A stretch of DNA of 64,000 nucleotides, from NCBI RefSeq assembly GCF_026151205.1, contig NC_087075.1, forward strand, positions 8,669,303 to 8,733,302, written 5' to 3'. A program made the translations under genes and the position numbers. This document shows, one piece after another, positions 12,775-27,000 of this stretch. A model generated the notes under the pieces. It saw only the letters and a program-made list of their open reading frames with translations, was not told where the DNA came from and searched no databases. Every line of letters begins with the position of its first letter. Position 1 is the stretch's first letter. This stretch comes from Bolinopsis microptera (taxonomy: Eukaryota > Ctenophora > Tentaculata > Lobata > Bolinopsidae).

Positions 12775-12984
12775 TTTTCAAAACTTTGAGTTGTTGAAGG
12801 GTTTAGTTTTTTCTTTTTATATAGGGTCATTGCTATATTATGTGTATATTGTTTGAATAATTTTATATTATACAGGAAAAAAATTAATGCTTTTCATACA
12901 AGTTACAACAAAGTTTTTATGTTATTTAGCAGCTGTACTGGGTTTAGACAAGATATCATTATGTTTAAAAGTTTCTATTGGATT

Positions 12985-13665
12985 TATTTGTCATACGTTC
13001 GCGTTGTTTGACCCGCCGCGCACGAGTGCGTGGCTCCCCCTGTATCGTAGAAACTCTATAGTAAAACAACAGTGGGGTCACAACGTGATACAAGGATTTA
13101 TTAGTTTACATATTTATGTATGTACTTATATGTATTGACGTCAGTATTACTGTTACCTGTGCTGTGTGCATGTGAAATATCTTTATCTTAATTGACGATG
13201 TCAATTCATCGCAGCTCGAGGCGCGGCACAATAGCGCATTTTGCCGATCTAGCGTGAGAAGCCTCATTAAGTGCGCGGCGCGGCACATAAACGCATCGCG
13301 CTACAAATATTTGTCATACGTTGCATGACTTGCCGCGCACGAGTGCGCGGCTCCCCCTGTATATCGTCAGGATCAGGACGATAAAATGAAACGACCGGGG
13401 GGGTCACGACGTGATACATAAATATTTTATGCTCAACAATATATTTAACAATATGCACATTTAATTTTTATTTGCTATAAGTTTGTAAATTATCACATGA
13501 ACAATTTTATACATTTAATACACGGTGTACGTACGCTGTAAGCTTATTTTGTGCACGCTAAGGCCGGCAATATTTAATTTTTATTTTTGTGGCCGGATTG
13601 TGGATGCCGCCGCGCGTCGCGCGCGCGAAAAGGGGTTACAACGTGTATCAATGATAAGTATTTGC
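12985..13665 (+). repeat. Three diverged direct copies of a GC-rich repeat
   Basis: Copies at about 12990-13100, 13312-13425 and 13590-13655 share GTCATACGTT, a GCCGCGCACGAGTGCG block, GGCTCCCCCTGTAT and GGGGTCACGACGTGATAC. The CpG-rich block is palindromic (CCGCGCACGAGTGCGCGG). They stand out from the AT-rich surroundings and may be a SINE or MITE family; no coding potential is seen. The rest of 12775-15040 holds no gene that I can support. Confidence 0.65.
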
Positions 13666-15040
13666 TTTGGACAATTCTTTGCATATTAAACACACAATTA
13701 ATTGGTGCATTTTACAAAATAATGCAGTGCTGTTTTAACTTTTCTGTACAAATTTGGTTTTATGGTTTTTGTAGCCGGTAGCGCAATTGGCAATGCAAAT
13801 TATTAATTATTGTGCTGTGCCACGCATCATATAATATTTATGTCTATTGCAACCACAATGCACAAAACGTGATGATCATGATTCACCAATAGGTCGCTGC
13901 GTCCTATACAAGCTGTGAAGGATTGACATCATAGGCGTGTCAGTCAAGTTTAAATTGTTTTTTTGGTTCAATTAGCTTGCAATTTCACAATTGTACGGCT
14001 CTGAGTTTGCAATTAAAGGACAAAAATAGGCCGTCGCGTCGGCCGCCGCACAATTCAAGCGAACTCATTAAATTTGTATAGTAAGTGTTCGCAGCTTTGG
14101 GGATCTGACTAGTCGTTTAAATTGCACTAATAACGGGCTTATATTTATAGTTTGTTTAGATACAAATTATTACTTGATATGAGTTTTCTGTAACGTATGA
14201 TGTTAGCAAACACATAATAACATAAATTATAATTCAATATATATATATGTTTTTTAAATACACTCCAATGTAACTAATAACTTATATTGCAAAGTAAACA
14301 TTTGACTCATTTTTCCTTTAAAATCGTGGGGTTGCATAGACTTGATTAAATCCTTTAAGCTCACGTGGCGGATGCAATCCCTCAATATTCCTATTACAAA
14401 TTGTCAAAGATACAGCTACATCACCGCCCCATGGTAGCTGTCCTGTAAAGCAGCCATTTCATAGAGACCAGTAAGCTGAACAATTTTATGAACCAATGCA
14501 AAAGGAGTTATTTAAGAAGGCTCGAAAGCTTGAAAATCACAGGACCATATTTATCGTGACCTTTCTCCAGAGCAGTATTTTTTCAATTCTCTAATGTAAA
14601 ATTTAGTAGAACGTATGGTCTTTTAAAATAAGACACCACAAGTTCTACAAATTTCTGTTATCCCTTTAGACTTGATGTTCAACCTGTTCTTGGTCAGTGG
14701 TGTTACCACATGACGCCCCCGGCTCCATGCCAAAATCTTTTGGCGTCTCAACAAATAGTTTTTGTAAAAAAGAAGGTCGGTTTTTTGAACAAAGGGGAAA
14801 AAAGCCCCTTTTTTCCCCACTATCTTGGTTAATGGTAAGGTTGGGTAGACCTTAAATCCATCCTGAAAGATTGAGTTTTGTTTTTTCTCTTGCAGTATTC
14901 TACCAACTTGGAAGCACTCAGACACAGAGTGGTTTTAATTTTTTAAATCTCATAAACTTCAAGTAAATCGATATTTTTACATTACATCATCGTTTTTATG
15001 GGTATCTCATATTTCATTAACTGAAACTGTCATTACTCAG

Positions 15041-18000
15041 CCTAGGAGTATGGCTTCTCCACAGCCCCGTCCAATGAAGGTAGTTATAACTTCTAAGATC
15101 TGTTATGAAATTAAAGTTAACAATAATAAGATCATAATTCCATCAATTGACCACATGCAAATTTAGAATTACAACTTTGATACTAACGATGTAATAATTC
15201 ACCTTCAGAAAAAAACTCATCCCATGTTATCTCCCAATAACAAGACCACTCACTCACCACACTGCTTTAGATCATTCAAGATATGTCATAAGTGTCACTC
15301 GCCCAAAAAGGTTTGAATAAAAGGATTACTATACTTACCTTGAACTATCAATAAGGTGTCATAAAAATTGAGAATCTTTCAGAGCTGAAGAGCTATATCG
15401 ATGTAGTATAGATTCATAATTTCACTGTTGTCTTCTCCAGAGACCAGGGGACACAGATGATGGCACTAAGCCAGAAATGAGGAGGATTGTTAACAGTGCA
15501 CTGTATTCAGACACTGATGAGGACGCTGGCTCTATTACTGATGTTAGGGTACGTGCTTATTTGTATCATGCAATCATATCTACCAGTATGATATTGTATT
15601 CATTAGGCTTCATTATATCAAATATTTAATCCGAAGATTATTATTTCCCTCGTCTTGCTATTAGAGCCCAAGAATTGTAATTGAATTTAACTGACGAGAG
15701 AAGGATGTTAACTGTTAACTGTAGTTGTAGTTTTAACTGGTATCCGGTAGGAGGATGAGGATGTGCCCATCAGAGTCCAGGTGTTGCCTGATTCTGAGGC
15801 AGATGAGGAGGAGATGCTACCCTCTGAACATGACACTGCGACTGAACCGGTGTCGAGCAATGCTAGCCGTAGCAATGCTAGCGCTGAGCTAGAGGTGACA
15901 CTATGTTACATGTCACACTATGTTACATGTCACTCTGTGCTCAATTTTGTGTTTAATTAATGTTTAGTTTGCAAACTGTTCTATTTGTTTTAATTTACGA
16001 TCTGGAAATTCGCGTTGGGTTTTAATCCGAGCTTTAGACATCATTCGTCTTGAATCTTGATAGTTATTCAGTGTCGTAGGCGTAAATCGTAAAAGCATGC
16101 TTGCTCATTCCGTGTAAGTTACAAGATGCCTTTCGCATTATTGTATAAAATAATTCTACGTGTTTCATGGTTTGTTGCTCTGTGTGTTCATGTAACCATC
16201 AGAGTCCAGGTTTTGCCTGGTTCTGAGGCAGATGAGGAGGAGATGCTACCCTCTGAAGATGATACTGAGACTGAACTGGTGTCGAGCAGTGCTAGCCGTA
16301 GTGATGCTAGTCCTAGCAATGCTAGCGCTGAGCTAGAGGTGACACTACGTACATGTCACACTATGTTACATGTCACACTATGTTACATGTCACACTATGT
16401 TACATGTCACACTATGTTACATGTCACACTATGTTACATGTCACACTATGTTACATGTCACACTATGTTACATGTCACACTATGTTACATGTCAGTCTGT
16501 GCTCAATTTTGTGTTCTATTTGTTTTAATTTATGGTCTGGAAAATCGTATCGGGTTTTAATTCAAGCTTTTGGAATCAGAAGATCTTAGATTCATAGATA
16601 TCATTCGTCTTGAATGTTGATATTTATTCAATGTCGTAAATCGTAAAAGCATGCTTGATAATTTCATGCCTTTCGTATTATTGTACAAAATAATTCTACA
16701 TTATTTCTCTCTGTGTTTATGTAACCCTGAAAATTTGTATATTGTTTTTAAAATGTAGACCATCTTGTGAGTTGTGAGGCTTCCTTTCAGTTTACTGTAG
16801 TTGTACCCTCGAGGCTCGATGATTAAAAGACATGTGTTTCTCACCTAACCTCCCCCAACAGAGAAGCCTGGCTGCAGACCTGCACGAAATATCGGAAATA
16901 CCACAAAGTGACCACAGTCGTCACACAGCTAGAGACACAACTTTCAGTCCTACCCGGGATAGTACTCGTACTCCCAGCAGCTTCGCTCCAAGCTTCTACA
17001 ACAAATACCAGGTACTGTACCATCTAACTCTTAATGTCCCAGCTAGAACTTTGAAGTGAGCCAGATATTTGTGACCCAGAAATCAGGGTACTAATAAATT
17101 AATTTACTACTTTCCCAAGTACCAGCCTGTTTTACCAGGCCAGGTTGGACGTATTGTCTAACGTGGTATTATATTATCTTATCGTGCACATAACATGACC
17201 TGTGCTTCCATCTAATTTACAGTGTGGTTAGCAGTCAATACATTCCACGTGATCATTATGGATTTTATGAAATGTGTGCATTTCTTTGAGGTGTGAAATT
17301 GCATGTAAGATATATGATGGATATCTCGAGGGATTTAGCTTTGAACTTCAAGTGACTGATTTGATAGGCTTGGCTTTAAAAGCTCTCTCCTTGTGAGATT
17401 AATTTCAAAGTTATATCCATATATATTCTACCCAAGTAACTGACTTGGGTATTGTTTTATCAGATGGTGGAGCCGTGTTGCATGCAATGCTCCACAGCGA
17501 CCAGGATAACATATCATACTGATAAAACGCCCCGTTACCATGGTAACACATTACCAGTTTACCACGTGACTGATAAAACGCCCCGTTACCATGGTAACGC
17601 ATTACCACGTGACTATTAACACGCCACGTTACCAGGGTAACATATCACGTGACATGCAATGGGACCCAGAAAAGGAGGATTTGCACAAACAGTGTCAAGA
17701 GTTGCGACACAAGATAGAGGACGAACATGCCGGGTACGAACAGAAGTTGAGGGCATTGCAGGAGAACACGCAGAAACAAACTACACTGTCAACTAAACTG
17801 CAGAATAAGGTGAGTGAGATTTATAATGACGATTTTATTCAAACTTATTTCTAGACATTTTATTTAGACAAAGGACCGCCCTGAAGAAAGAAAATTCGAG
17901 GATGAAACATTTTCCCGTTTTGTTAAATTTCAGATTACTCCGTTTATGAACCCCGTGTAACCTTCACCGGCTACGTTCCTTCGCCTCACTGGCTTTAATA

Positions 18001-21000
18001 CCGATCCATTTTATTACCCTTGGATCGGTGAAGGTCGTTATCTAGATCAGTAAAGTTTTCTAGCTCAGTAAATTCCAAATATGCAGCTAAGCTAGATTTC
18101 ATCGATTTGTTCACAGTGAGCGAAAATAATGGTGGACAACATTTACACTTGCTAATTCATTTTAGGTTATTAAATATGTGACACTTGAACCATGCACATT
18201 AAAATTGAATAAATTGAATAAATCACAATCACAAAATCGACTGCAAAAGAATATGTTTAGAACCACTAACTGACTAAATGGTCATAATACATGACATTAC
18301 CACAATTTACCATTTGACGTCTCATAAAATTCAATCACTGTTCCAAATCACATTTTATCAGTAATTGATCTATCAGATCTATCATTGCCGATAGTATTGA
18401 TCCAATACCAAATCTTTTCTCAATCGAATGAAGTGCATGCTGCAGGTGCTAGGATTTCAAATTCCTCGTGAATTCGATCCAAAATTAGCTTCCGTTACCA
18501 TGGTGATATAGTGGGATTCGTTCCAAGTTATAGTAAACCAGCATAGCAACTGTGCCAACAGATTCCCCTTGATATTCAATACTTCTGACCCTTTTTACAT
18601 CATTCTCGTTCATTGATCAGACCTTGCAGTGCCTTTTTCTAATCAAATTTAAATTAAATGATTTTGTCGCATTTTCGTCTGGCACCACTGCTAATAGTTT
18701 TAAACCATCCCATTCATAGTTTTAACTCCCTTATGTTAGTCAGGGTTACCTGATACCAACACATTTGGTCCTTAGTTAAAATACCTCAAATACCTTGATA
18801 CACACGACTCGAGATTAGTGTTCAGTGTTGTTGTTAATGCATTACGTAGTGCATTTTGTTTCGCAAGTATCAGTATGCCGTACCTTTATATCTCGGTTTC
18901 CCGGCCACAGTGATGTGATTTGTGAGGTTGGTGGAGACGATGGTTGTCATGGTGATAGACAAGAGATGACGGTCGGTCCTAAACCAGATCGTCCTGCTGG
19001 AAAGTGGGTTCAGAAAGAAGGTCCTGATACTCCAACAGAGACAGCTCTCATTGCTACAGTCGCTGTCAAGTATCTTAAGGTGAATAAGTGGTGAATATTT
19101 GTGTGCTGAATCTTTTTAATAGTTTTAAAGTCTTTTTTGAACAGCTCCGTACTCTATTCTAAAGATTTGATAACTTTAATCAACCTATAGTTAGATACTC
19201 AGATTTGATTCTTGATTTTCGTCAACGTTTCAAGAATCTTACCCCTTATTAAAGGTCGTCCTGGTTAAACATCAGGTTTACTAGTACTTAGTAGTCATGA
19301 CACAATGAAACCGTGGGTTCTAGGGCTTAGGGCTTAGATCTCCCAGGAAATTCCAAAAAAGCTTTCATTTTTGGCCCTATGACCCACCCCCACATTCCAC
19401 AATGACCCACCCCAGCCGTAACGTGCAAAATGACGACATGGGAAACATTTAAACGGCTGCCAGCTTCCCTCCTACTGCCAGGGTCTACTTAGCACCTACC
19501 GTGTTAGTCCTCACGAGCAACTTTAGTAAACGTCATGAGAAAAAACAAAGTGTCTCCAATATTTAGTCTAAATTTAGTCGATTCTTATAGTTAAGTGAAC
19601 CACTAAATGAACGGTTATTGACGTTTTCGCAAGCATTGTTGGACCATTCAACAATAAACAATCGAGATAGTGATAGAATGCCGCTTAAAAGTATAACAAA
19701 TCTACAATTGAAATGTTTTTAGTTTTAGCGCGCTGCTGCCCTTTCACGTGCACGAATGATAACAAAGTTTTGACGTGTTAGTGCCACCTGCAGATAAGAG
19801 CTAAAAACCTGCAAGTTTTAGGACAATTTCTCCTGCGTTACCCAAGGTTTTTGTTTATAGATACGAATATTATCCATGGAGAATCGTAATGAGGAATATT
19901 ATCTAAATGTTTCTGCGACCAATCGGAATAGCAACACCCATCATGTGATCCACGGAGTCCAATCGCAAGCAAGCAGTTGAGATAGAATTTGAATCTAACA
20001 TGTATTGATAAAGTTTTGTATTTTTGACAATCAGTTTTGCTCTGATCTACACAAAAAGCTGTGTTGCTTAAATCACGTGACCGTTTTCTGGCAAGCTGAT
20101 TGGACGGAGATGTGCACGTAATTCTGTTGCTGGAGCCGGATTGGTGGAAGTGCTCGGCATGCAACTAAATGCACAATGCACAGTATTTTGCTGCACACAC
20201 GTATTGAGGGATCTTACTTTCTGCTTTTTCTCGACTAAGTTTGTTATATTGTAGTTGTGTCGTAGTGTTTTGTACTATAGTAGTTGAATAGTTTCGATAT
20301 AGTTTTGATTTTGTGGGACTATGTCTGCAGAAGACGTGGTACGTATATCGGATTTCTTCCGATTTTGTTTGTCTTCCCTTTCTACTTTCTCGTGCAATTC
20401 TTCTCTCATTTCAATTGTCAATTCTTCTCGTAATTTTCACATGTTTCTCTTTCACCACCATGCATAACCTGTTTGTTTCTACTTTAACAATAACAAGTAT
20501 CACTTTCTCTGTCACTTCCACAATCACTACCAGACCCGTGAACATGCCCTTAGTGTTTCTCTTCCTTTCCATCCCTCCCTATCCAAACCCATCTCCAAGA
20601 TACTCGGACAACACGACATCAAAGTCACCCACTCCTCTGCTACCTCCCTCCGCAACCTCCTCACCAAAACGAAGACCATACCCCCTACTCACCTCACTCC
20701 CAACACCATCTACGAAATTTCCTGCTCACAGTGCCCCTCCAAATACGCCGGACAGACCTACAGACCCTTGGTCCACCGCATGAAAGAACACGAACGATGT
20801 TACAGACTCAACAACGCCATCGACGAATCCACAGACAGAATCAAATCAGCCCCTGCACATCATGCCCTGACCACCGGCCACACCATCTCCTGGAACAACA
20901 TCGAAGTCCTCAAATCCCTCACCTCACGCTCCCAACTTGACCTCACACAACACGCAGCTATACAAATACGACAACCAGCTATGAACAGAACAGACCGCGC

Positions 21001-24000
21001 ACCCAAATGTAGTTCCCTCTCGGACCCCATTCTTCCTAAAATTGCCAAATCCTTAAAGTCCAGACCATCTGGCATTTCCTTCTCAACCTCAACAGAAGAC
21101 TAAATTTTTATTGACATTGTACTGTAATTTTCACTTTCCCACCCACAGCTCCCCCACCCTCCATCCCTGACACCACTCAATCACATATAAGCATTTTCCA
21201 CCACATCACATTCAGCTGACGACGATTAACACATGTTTATTGAAAGCTTCTACAAGTTGAATCATCGTATCTCTTATATGTTTTTAACCCAACTCCACTC
21301 AGAATCACTACCAAGTTTAAATTATCATTTCCACTCTTAATTTCACTTTTACTTCCACTTTTATCATTTCCATAATCAGTATAATTACTCTCTCACACCA
21401 ACTTCCATCACTTCCTTCCTTCACTTTGACTTCTCATTTACTTTCACTCCGACACTTTAACCAGGAAATCATCCTTAGATCTGACAGCGACAATTTGCTA
21501 ATTTACAAAAGAAAGAACAATGATCCTCTCAGATCCTCTTACGACCATGATTGGCTCATACGTTTCTTAAACCTGGAGTTGATATAAACTTTCCTTCTAA
21601 TTCGTAGACCTTACCCACGTCATAAGCATCATCAGTCATTCTACCATATACTGCTTCCAGCCATAAATCTAGAAACAGGAGTACTGACAACTTCTAATAT
21701 GTAGTTAGAATACTATTCTAAATCGTTATTATCCATCATGAGTTCCACTAGTGTCTAGTCCTGATTAAACTTGAGTGGTCCAATAAATCTACTGATATGA
21801 CAGAGCACGTGACAGAGCACGTGACAGAGCACGTGGTATAGTGATATCTATAATATAGTGTACAAGATATAGCATGTCACAGTAACCACATAGTCTACAC
21901 TACCAGGATTGGTACAATAAGCACCGTGTCATCTAGCGATCAGATCACTCTCCTCATTAGAATAATATTATTTACAGCTCCTATAAATTACAGGAGTATA
22001 CTCAAATAATTTATAACAAAAAGTGTTGAAGTATTTTGTTACTACTGGACAGTATGGTTTGTATTACAACAGTTGAATGATCTAAGAACGCAACTTTCAT
22101 ACCGATCTTTACGTGCCACGTGGGAAGGATTTACAAATCGCACTTGTCATCCTATACTGGGATGGTTGGTGGGGAAGTGTGCTTGTCACTAGTTGTGTGT
22201 GTGTGTGTGTGTGTGTGTTCGTAACTCTAGTCCTCGTTACTTTAAATTGTAGTTGGCAACTTTTTGTTGTTCTTGAGTCTTTTCTAGCTGGTTAACTTGA
22301 GCGTTGTTTAAAATTGATAACTGATATAAACGGTAAAAGAAACCCGTCACCGGTATACGTTACAACAGAGGAGGAATTTCCTAAGAGAGTGAAATCAGTG
22401 CTTAATAATCTGTTCTACAATGGGTTTTGGAAAGCTTATAAGATCACTTTCGTTCCGAAAGAAGAAACCTAAGTCAGTCGAATCTACGGCCGTCACTCCG
22501 CAAAATAACAACGGCGATCCTCTAGCTTCATGTTCAAAAATAGAGAGGTCCAAGTCTTCCTCACTCCCTAGAGATATGAAATTAAAAGTTGGGCCCTCTA
22601 GGGCTGCTTCAGAAGACCCTGCCTCATCCTCGGACCGTATTAGAGGAAGATCTACATCTTTTACTTTTACAAGAGACCCAGAAAAAATTCAAAACTCTAC
22701 TTTTAATCTGATACGCCGTAAAAACTCCAAGAAAACCCCAACTTCCACTTATACTCTGTATAACATTAATAACTTATCTAAAGAAGTGCAAACTTCCGTC
22801 ATTTCTTTGTGCAACTTGGACAACGATGTTCAAACCTCTACAGCAAGTCTCAACAAGAATGTAGTTAAGTCAGCGAGTTCTTCTAGTTTAGGTAAGGTTT
22901 CTGAGAGACTTCGTACTTCAATCTCATCTCTGAAAAAACAGAAAACTGGAAGTTCTTTAAGTCTGAGTAAGGATTCGGAAAAGCTAAAAACATCTTCGAC
23001 TTCTTTATCAAACAAACAAAAAGTTAGCAGCTCTTCTAGTCTTAGCAAGGATTTTGAAAAACTTCAATCTGTCACATCATCTCTATTGAATAAACAAAAA
23101 GTCGGGAGTTCTTCAAGTCTTAGTAAAGAGATCGATAAACTTCAAGTTTCAAACTCATCTTCAAAGAAACTCAGTTCCTCAAGTATTACTAAGGATCCTG
23201 ATAAACTGCCAACTTCCGCCTCAGCGATAAACAGCTGTGATGATCAAGACAGATCATCTTCTCTTCCTCGAAGAACCATACCCCCAATAACCTCACATCG
23301 CAGCATGGACAGTGACCGAAATCAAATTTCATCATCGAAGGGTCCTAGATTACGATCTACATCCCTCACTTTTTCTAGAGAGGATGAAAAATCATCATCT
23401 TTTACTACGCGACGTAAAAAATCCGATCAACAACTTTCAACCCTCACACTTAACAACATAAACAATTTCTCTAAAGTAGTTCAAACTTCGCTTATGGAGC
23501 AGTGCAACCCACCAAAATCAAAAGAAGTTCACACTTCTACCTCGTCCCTTATCACCTACACTGCTGGCAGTTTCTTAAGCCTGAATATTGATCCAGAGAA
23601 ACACGAAGTTTTCTCAACCACCGAACAAGCGGCTCCCCAGAAACCACCTCGGCAAACTGAAACCACCACAGTTACCCTTCACAATCGCCCTTCAGTATCA
23701 GAGGTTAAATACGTAATAATTAAACACACAACAGTCTGATCACCTTGAGAGCACCTGATTGTTTGAGATTACAGCTTCTGTTCCATCTAGAAATAGTTTT
23801 ATTTGTGACCGTCTTCCTGCCCAGTATCTCAGTAACCCAGGCACAATATAATAGGAGTGGACAACCTGATTCGCTGCATGATAGAAGCTAGGTTCAGTGC
23901 ATGAAATTCCCTTTTGGGATAAATAACGCACGGGATTAATGAATTATAGTTAACGATATAACGCATACAGTGACAAGATCTTGATATCTATGTTTGAGTG

Positions 24001-27000
24001 ATTTTTGGAACAGCAGGTAGAAAGATTGATGCATTACAATTTGCTGAAGCATATTTTCTCAATGAATCCGAGTGTGTTTTATTCATAGGCACCAAATGAT
24101 TGTTAAATCTATATGAATTCTGTCTCTAAAGTTCTATCATCAGAATTGTTCGTATCAAAATTCAACCAGGTGTCATATTATACCAATTAGTTGTAACTCA
24201 ATAGCTACGTTAATGGATGCATTAGGGGTTAGGCCCACAACCTAATTGTCCAGTTTGACCGCACTTACAACTCGAAAACCCTCAAGTTGCATTTTATATT
24301 TACAGTAATTATACTCTAACAAAGTTACAAACTGGAATTTAAGGCGGCAACTTTGGGTGTACCACGTGTGACATAATATTCACAAAAAATAGCTGCTAGG
24401 TATTTAGATTCTAGGTAGTGCATACAAAGAACGGTCGTGCTCCATTTCTTGCTTCTATTTGGCAAATTTGCACGGAAATATTCGACGATTGGAAGCAATG
24501 AAACTGCGATCTGCTACAAAGTCATGGCATAGAATGACACTATGTCGTGCGATGCATACGGCGCAGTCCAGTCATACCAACATTGTTATAATTCCAGAGG
24601 CCTACCTGAATATTAGCTCACCCTTCAAACAACCTCGAATTCGGACAGATCCATTTGATGACTTTAACCGTTGTGCAATGTATTAGTTTCATGAACGTGG
24701 CTTGATAGTGGGGAGATGACTTTATAGTGGGGTGGTAACCAAAAGTTTGCTTTGAGATGTGATAGGAATTCTAGGAATTCGTTGATCGATACTGATAGTT
24801 GGCAAATTGCTGTCCTTGTCAAGTGTCAAAACTCTCTTGCGTCACTTTCTTACCATTACCTTGAATCTTGATTATAAAAGGGTTTATTAATAAACTCGTA
24901 ACTGTCCACTATTTGGGAACCTGTTTATTTTCATCCGAACATTCCATCTTTATATTTAAAATGACAAATGAAATTTCAGATATTAGAACAGAAACGTAGG
25001 ATATTAGAGTTAGAACATGCGATAGCGGGGAAGAACAACGAACTTGAGGATGCTAAGGAAGAGGTGGGTACAAATATATACAACTTATTAATAATATTTT
25101 AAGTAATTCAGTTATAATAACTTATGTTAACTATATAATTTATTAACTATAATATATAGTTAATTCTTGCCTATTCTGTCAGAAATAGTAATCCAAAACA
25201 GTATAATCCACTCGCAATTCAATCCAATTTTTCTCCCGCTCGAATTTTCTCAATCAGAGAATTGAAGGCCTCCGCGATTCTAATATACAGATGTTAATGG
25301 AATATAGTTGTTTAAGACAGCTATATCTCATATCTACCTGCATGCTAATGAAACAAGACATTCTCTAAATTGAAACAATATCATGGTGGTAACCTTCCAA
25401 CTTTCAAAACCTTTCAAACCCATATTCCTTTATCAAATTTCAATATTTAAACTTATCTGGAATCACCATGGGAACGGAGAGAAATGTGTGACTGATCACA
25501 TGCATTAGCAGAACAAGTAGCCTAAATGAACGGGACATGTGGAGCAGTATTGCTTGCGGAGCTGTATTGCTTGTGATATGTCCACGTGTCATGTATTATT
25601 ACATACAGTGTTCTATTTCCAGCTCATCTAATGTGAGTTGATGAGTGATATGTTTTATTTTAGATAGCATACGGGAGATTTTAGATAGCATTAAATGAAC
25701 AGTATTAAATCAACATTATGTTTACTTGCCTGGAAGCTTTGAGATTTTAGAACCATCGACCGGGTAAAGTGCCTGCTCGGAAAGCGGTAACCATGGTAAC
25801 GCCCCCTGAAATAAACTGCCACAACAAAGCTTCCAACGTATTGCTTACAAATAACAGTATTTATAAGAAGGGTGAGCGCAAATTCTTGTTCGATGATTGA
25901 TGATCACTAACGTTCTATCTTGTAGGTATGGGAATTGGAAAGTTTACCAAAATTGAACACTATTCCTGTAGTATCTATGATCATCTACATGTCCTATTTA
26001 TATTCTTGTAACTGTTTAAATAGATAAACAACAAAAACTGTTAGCTGAAGTCTTGAGTCTGAACCAGGCATTGTCCAAACTCTCACAATGGTCCTTAACC
26101 AAAGTCTCTCTTTTGTTTTATGCCTGTTACCATCGCAACAAATTCACACCAATTATTTGTTATCACCTCTTCAGCGCTTCTGCCATGGAAACGGTAAATG
26201 ATAACTTTTAACTTCCCTTGAACTTTACCAATGCTACACTAGAGCCCCACAGTAGACCGCACGATTTCTCCAACACCCTAATTATGTTAGACAATTTTAA
26301 TATTACTGCAGGACTGCATAAAGAATATTATACTTTCATACTCCTCCTCCTCCTAATCCTGATCCTGATCCTCCTCCTCCTCCTCCTCCTAATCCTGATC
26401 CTCCCCCTCCTTTAAAACTCCCCTCCCTGTTACTTCACAGTATTGTCGTTTATTGTGGTGTTAGTAAAACCACAATCTTCAGTCTTAGGAGAGAAGACAA
26501 AACAACAATGAGTACATTCTTTACCACGTCAAAGAATAATGATGGTCACCATTCTGCACTGCTCCAGCTGCATGCTCGGAGAGTTCATCTGATTAAGTTT
26601 CAAATCTCAAAAATTTTTATTTCTACGTAAAACACCATGCATTTCATCAGAGCTACCTCCTGATTTGTTAGGGTAGATTATCCCATAAGTTATGTCCTAA
26701 ATTACTCTCTTGAGACCCACTCCTCTGAATTCTCATTATAATTTACACCTGCTAACCCGAAATCTTGCACCCGGTGAAGAAAGTGCAGTATATTTGTCTG
26801 TAGCAGAGATAATTATCAATAAAGTAAATAAATGTTGATGATTATATTCCGTTCGCCTATGCTCCTTAGATATCCTACAAACTAATTATAAAGCACGATC
26901 ACCCTTACAGATCGTTAATCATAAAGTAAAGCATGCTGAGTACAAGCTTGTTTTTTCTGTATTTACGTGAAATAGTGCATACTGATCCATATTATATATA

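Noticed and set aside
18911..19079. Possible exon with AG/GT borders in the large rootletin intron
   Set aside because: Vertebrate rootletin aligns straight across the 17809/24980 junction, the translation is not coiled coil, and no partner exons were found.
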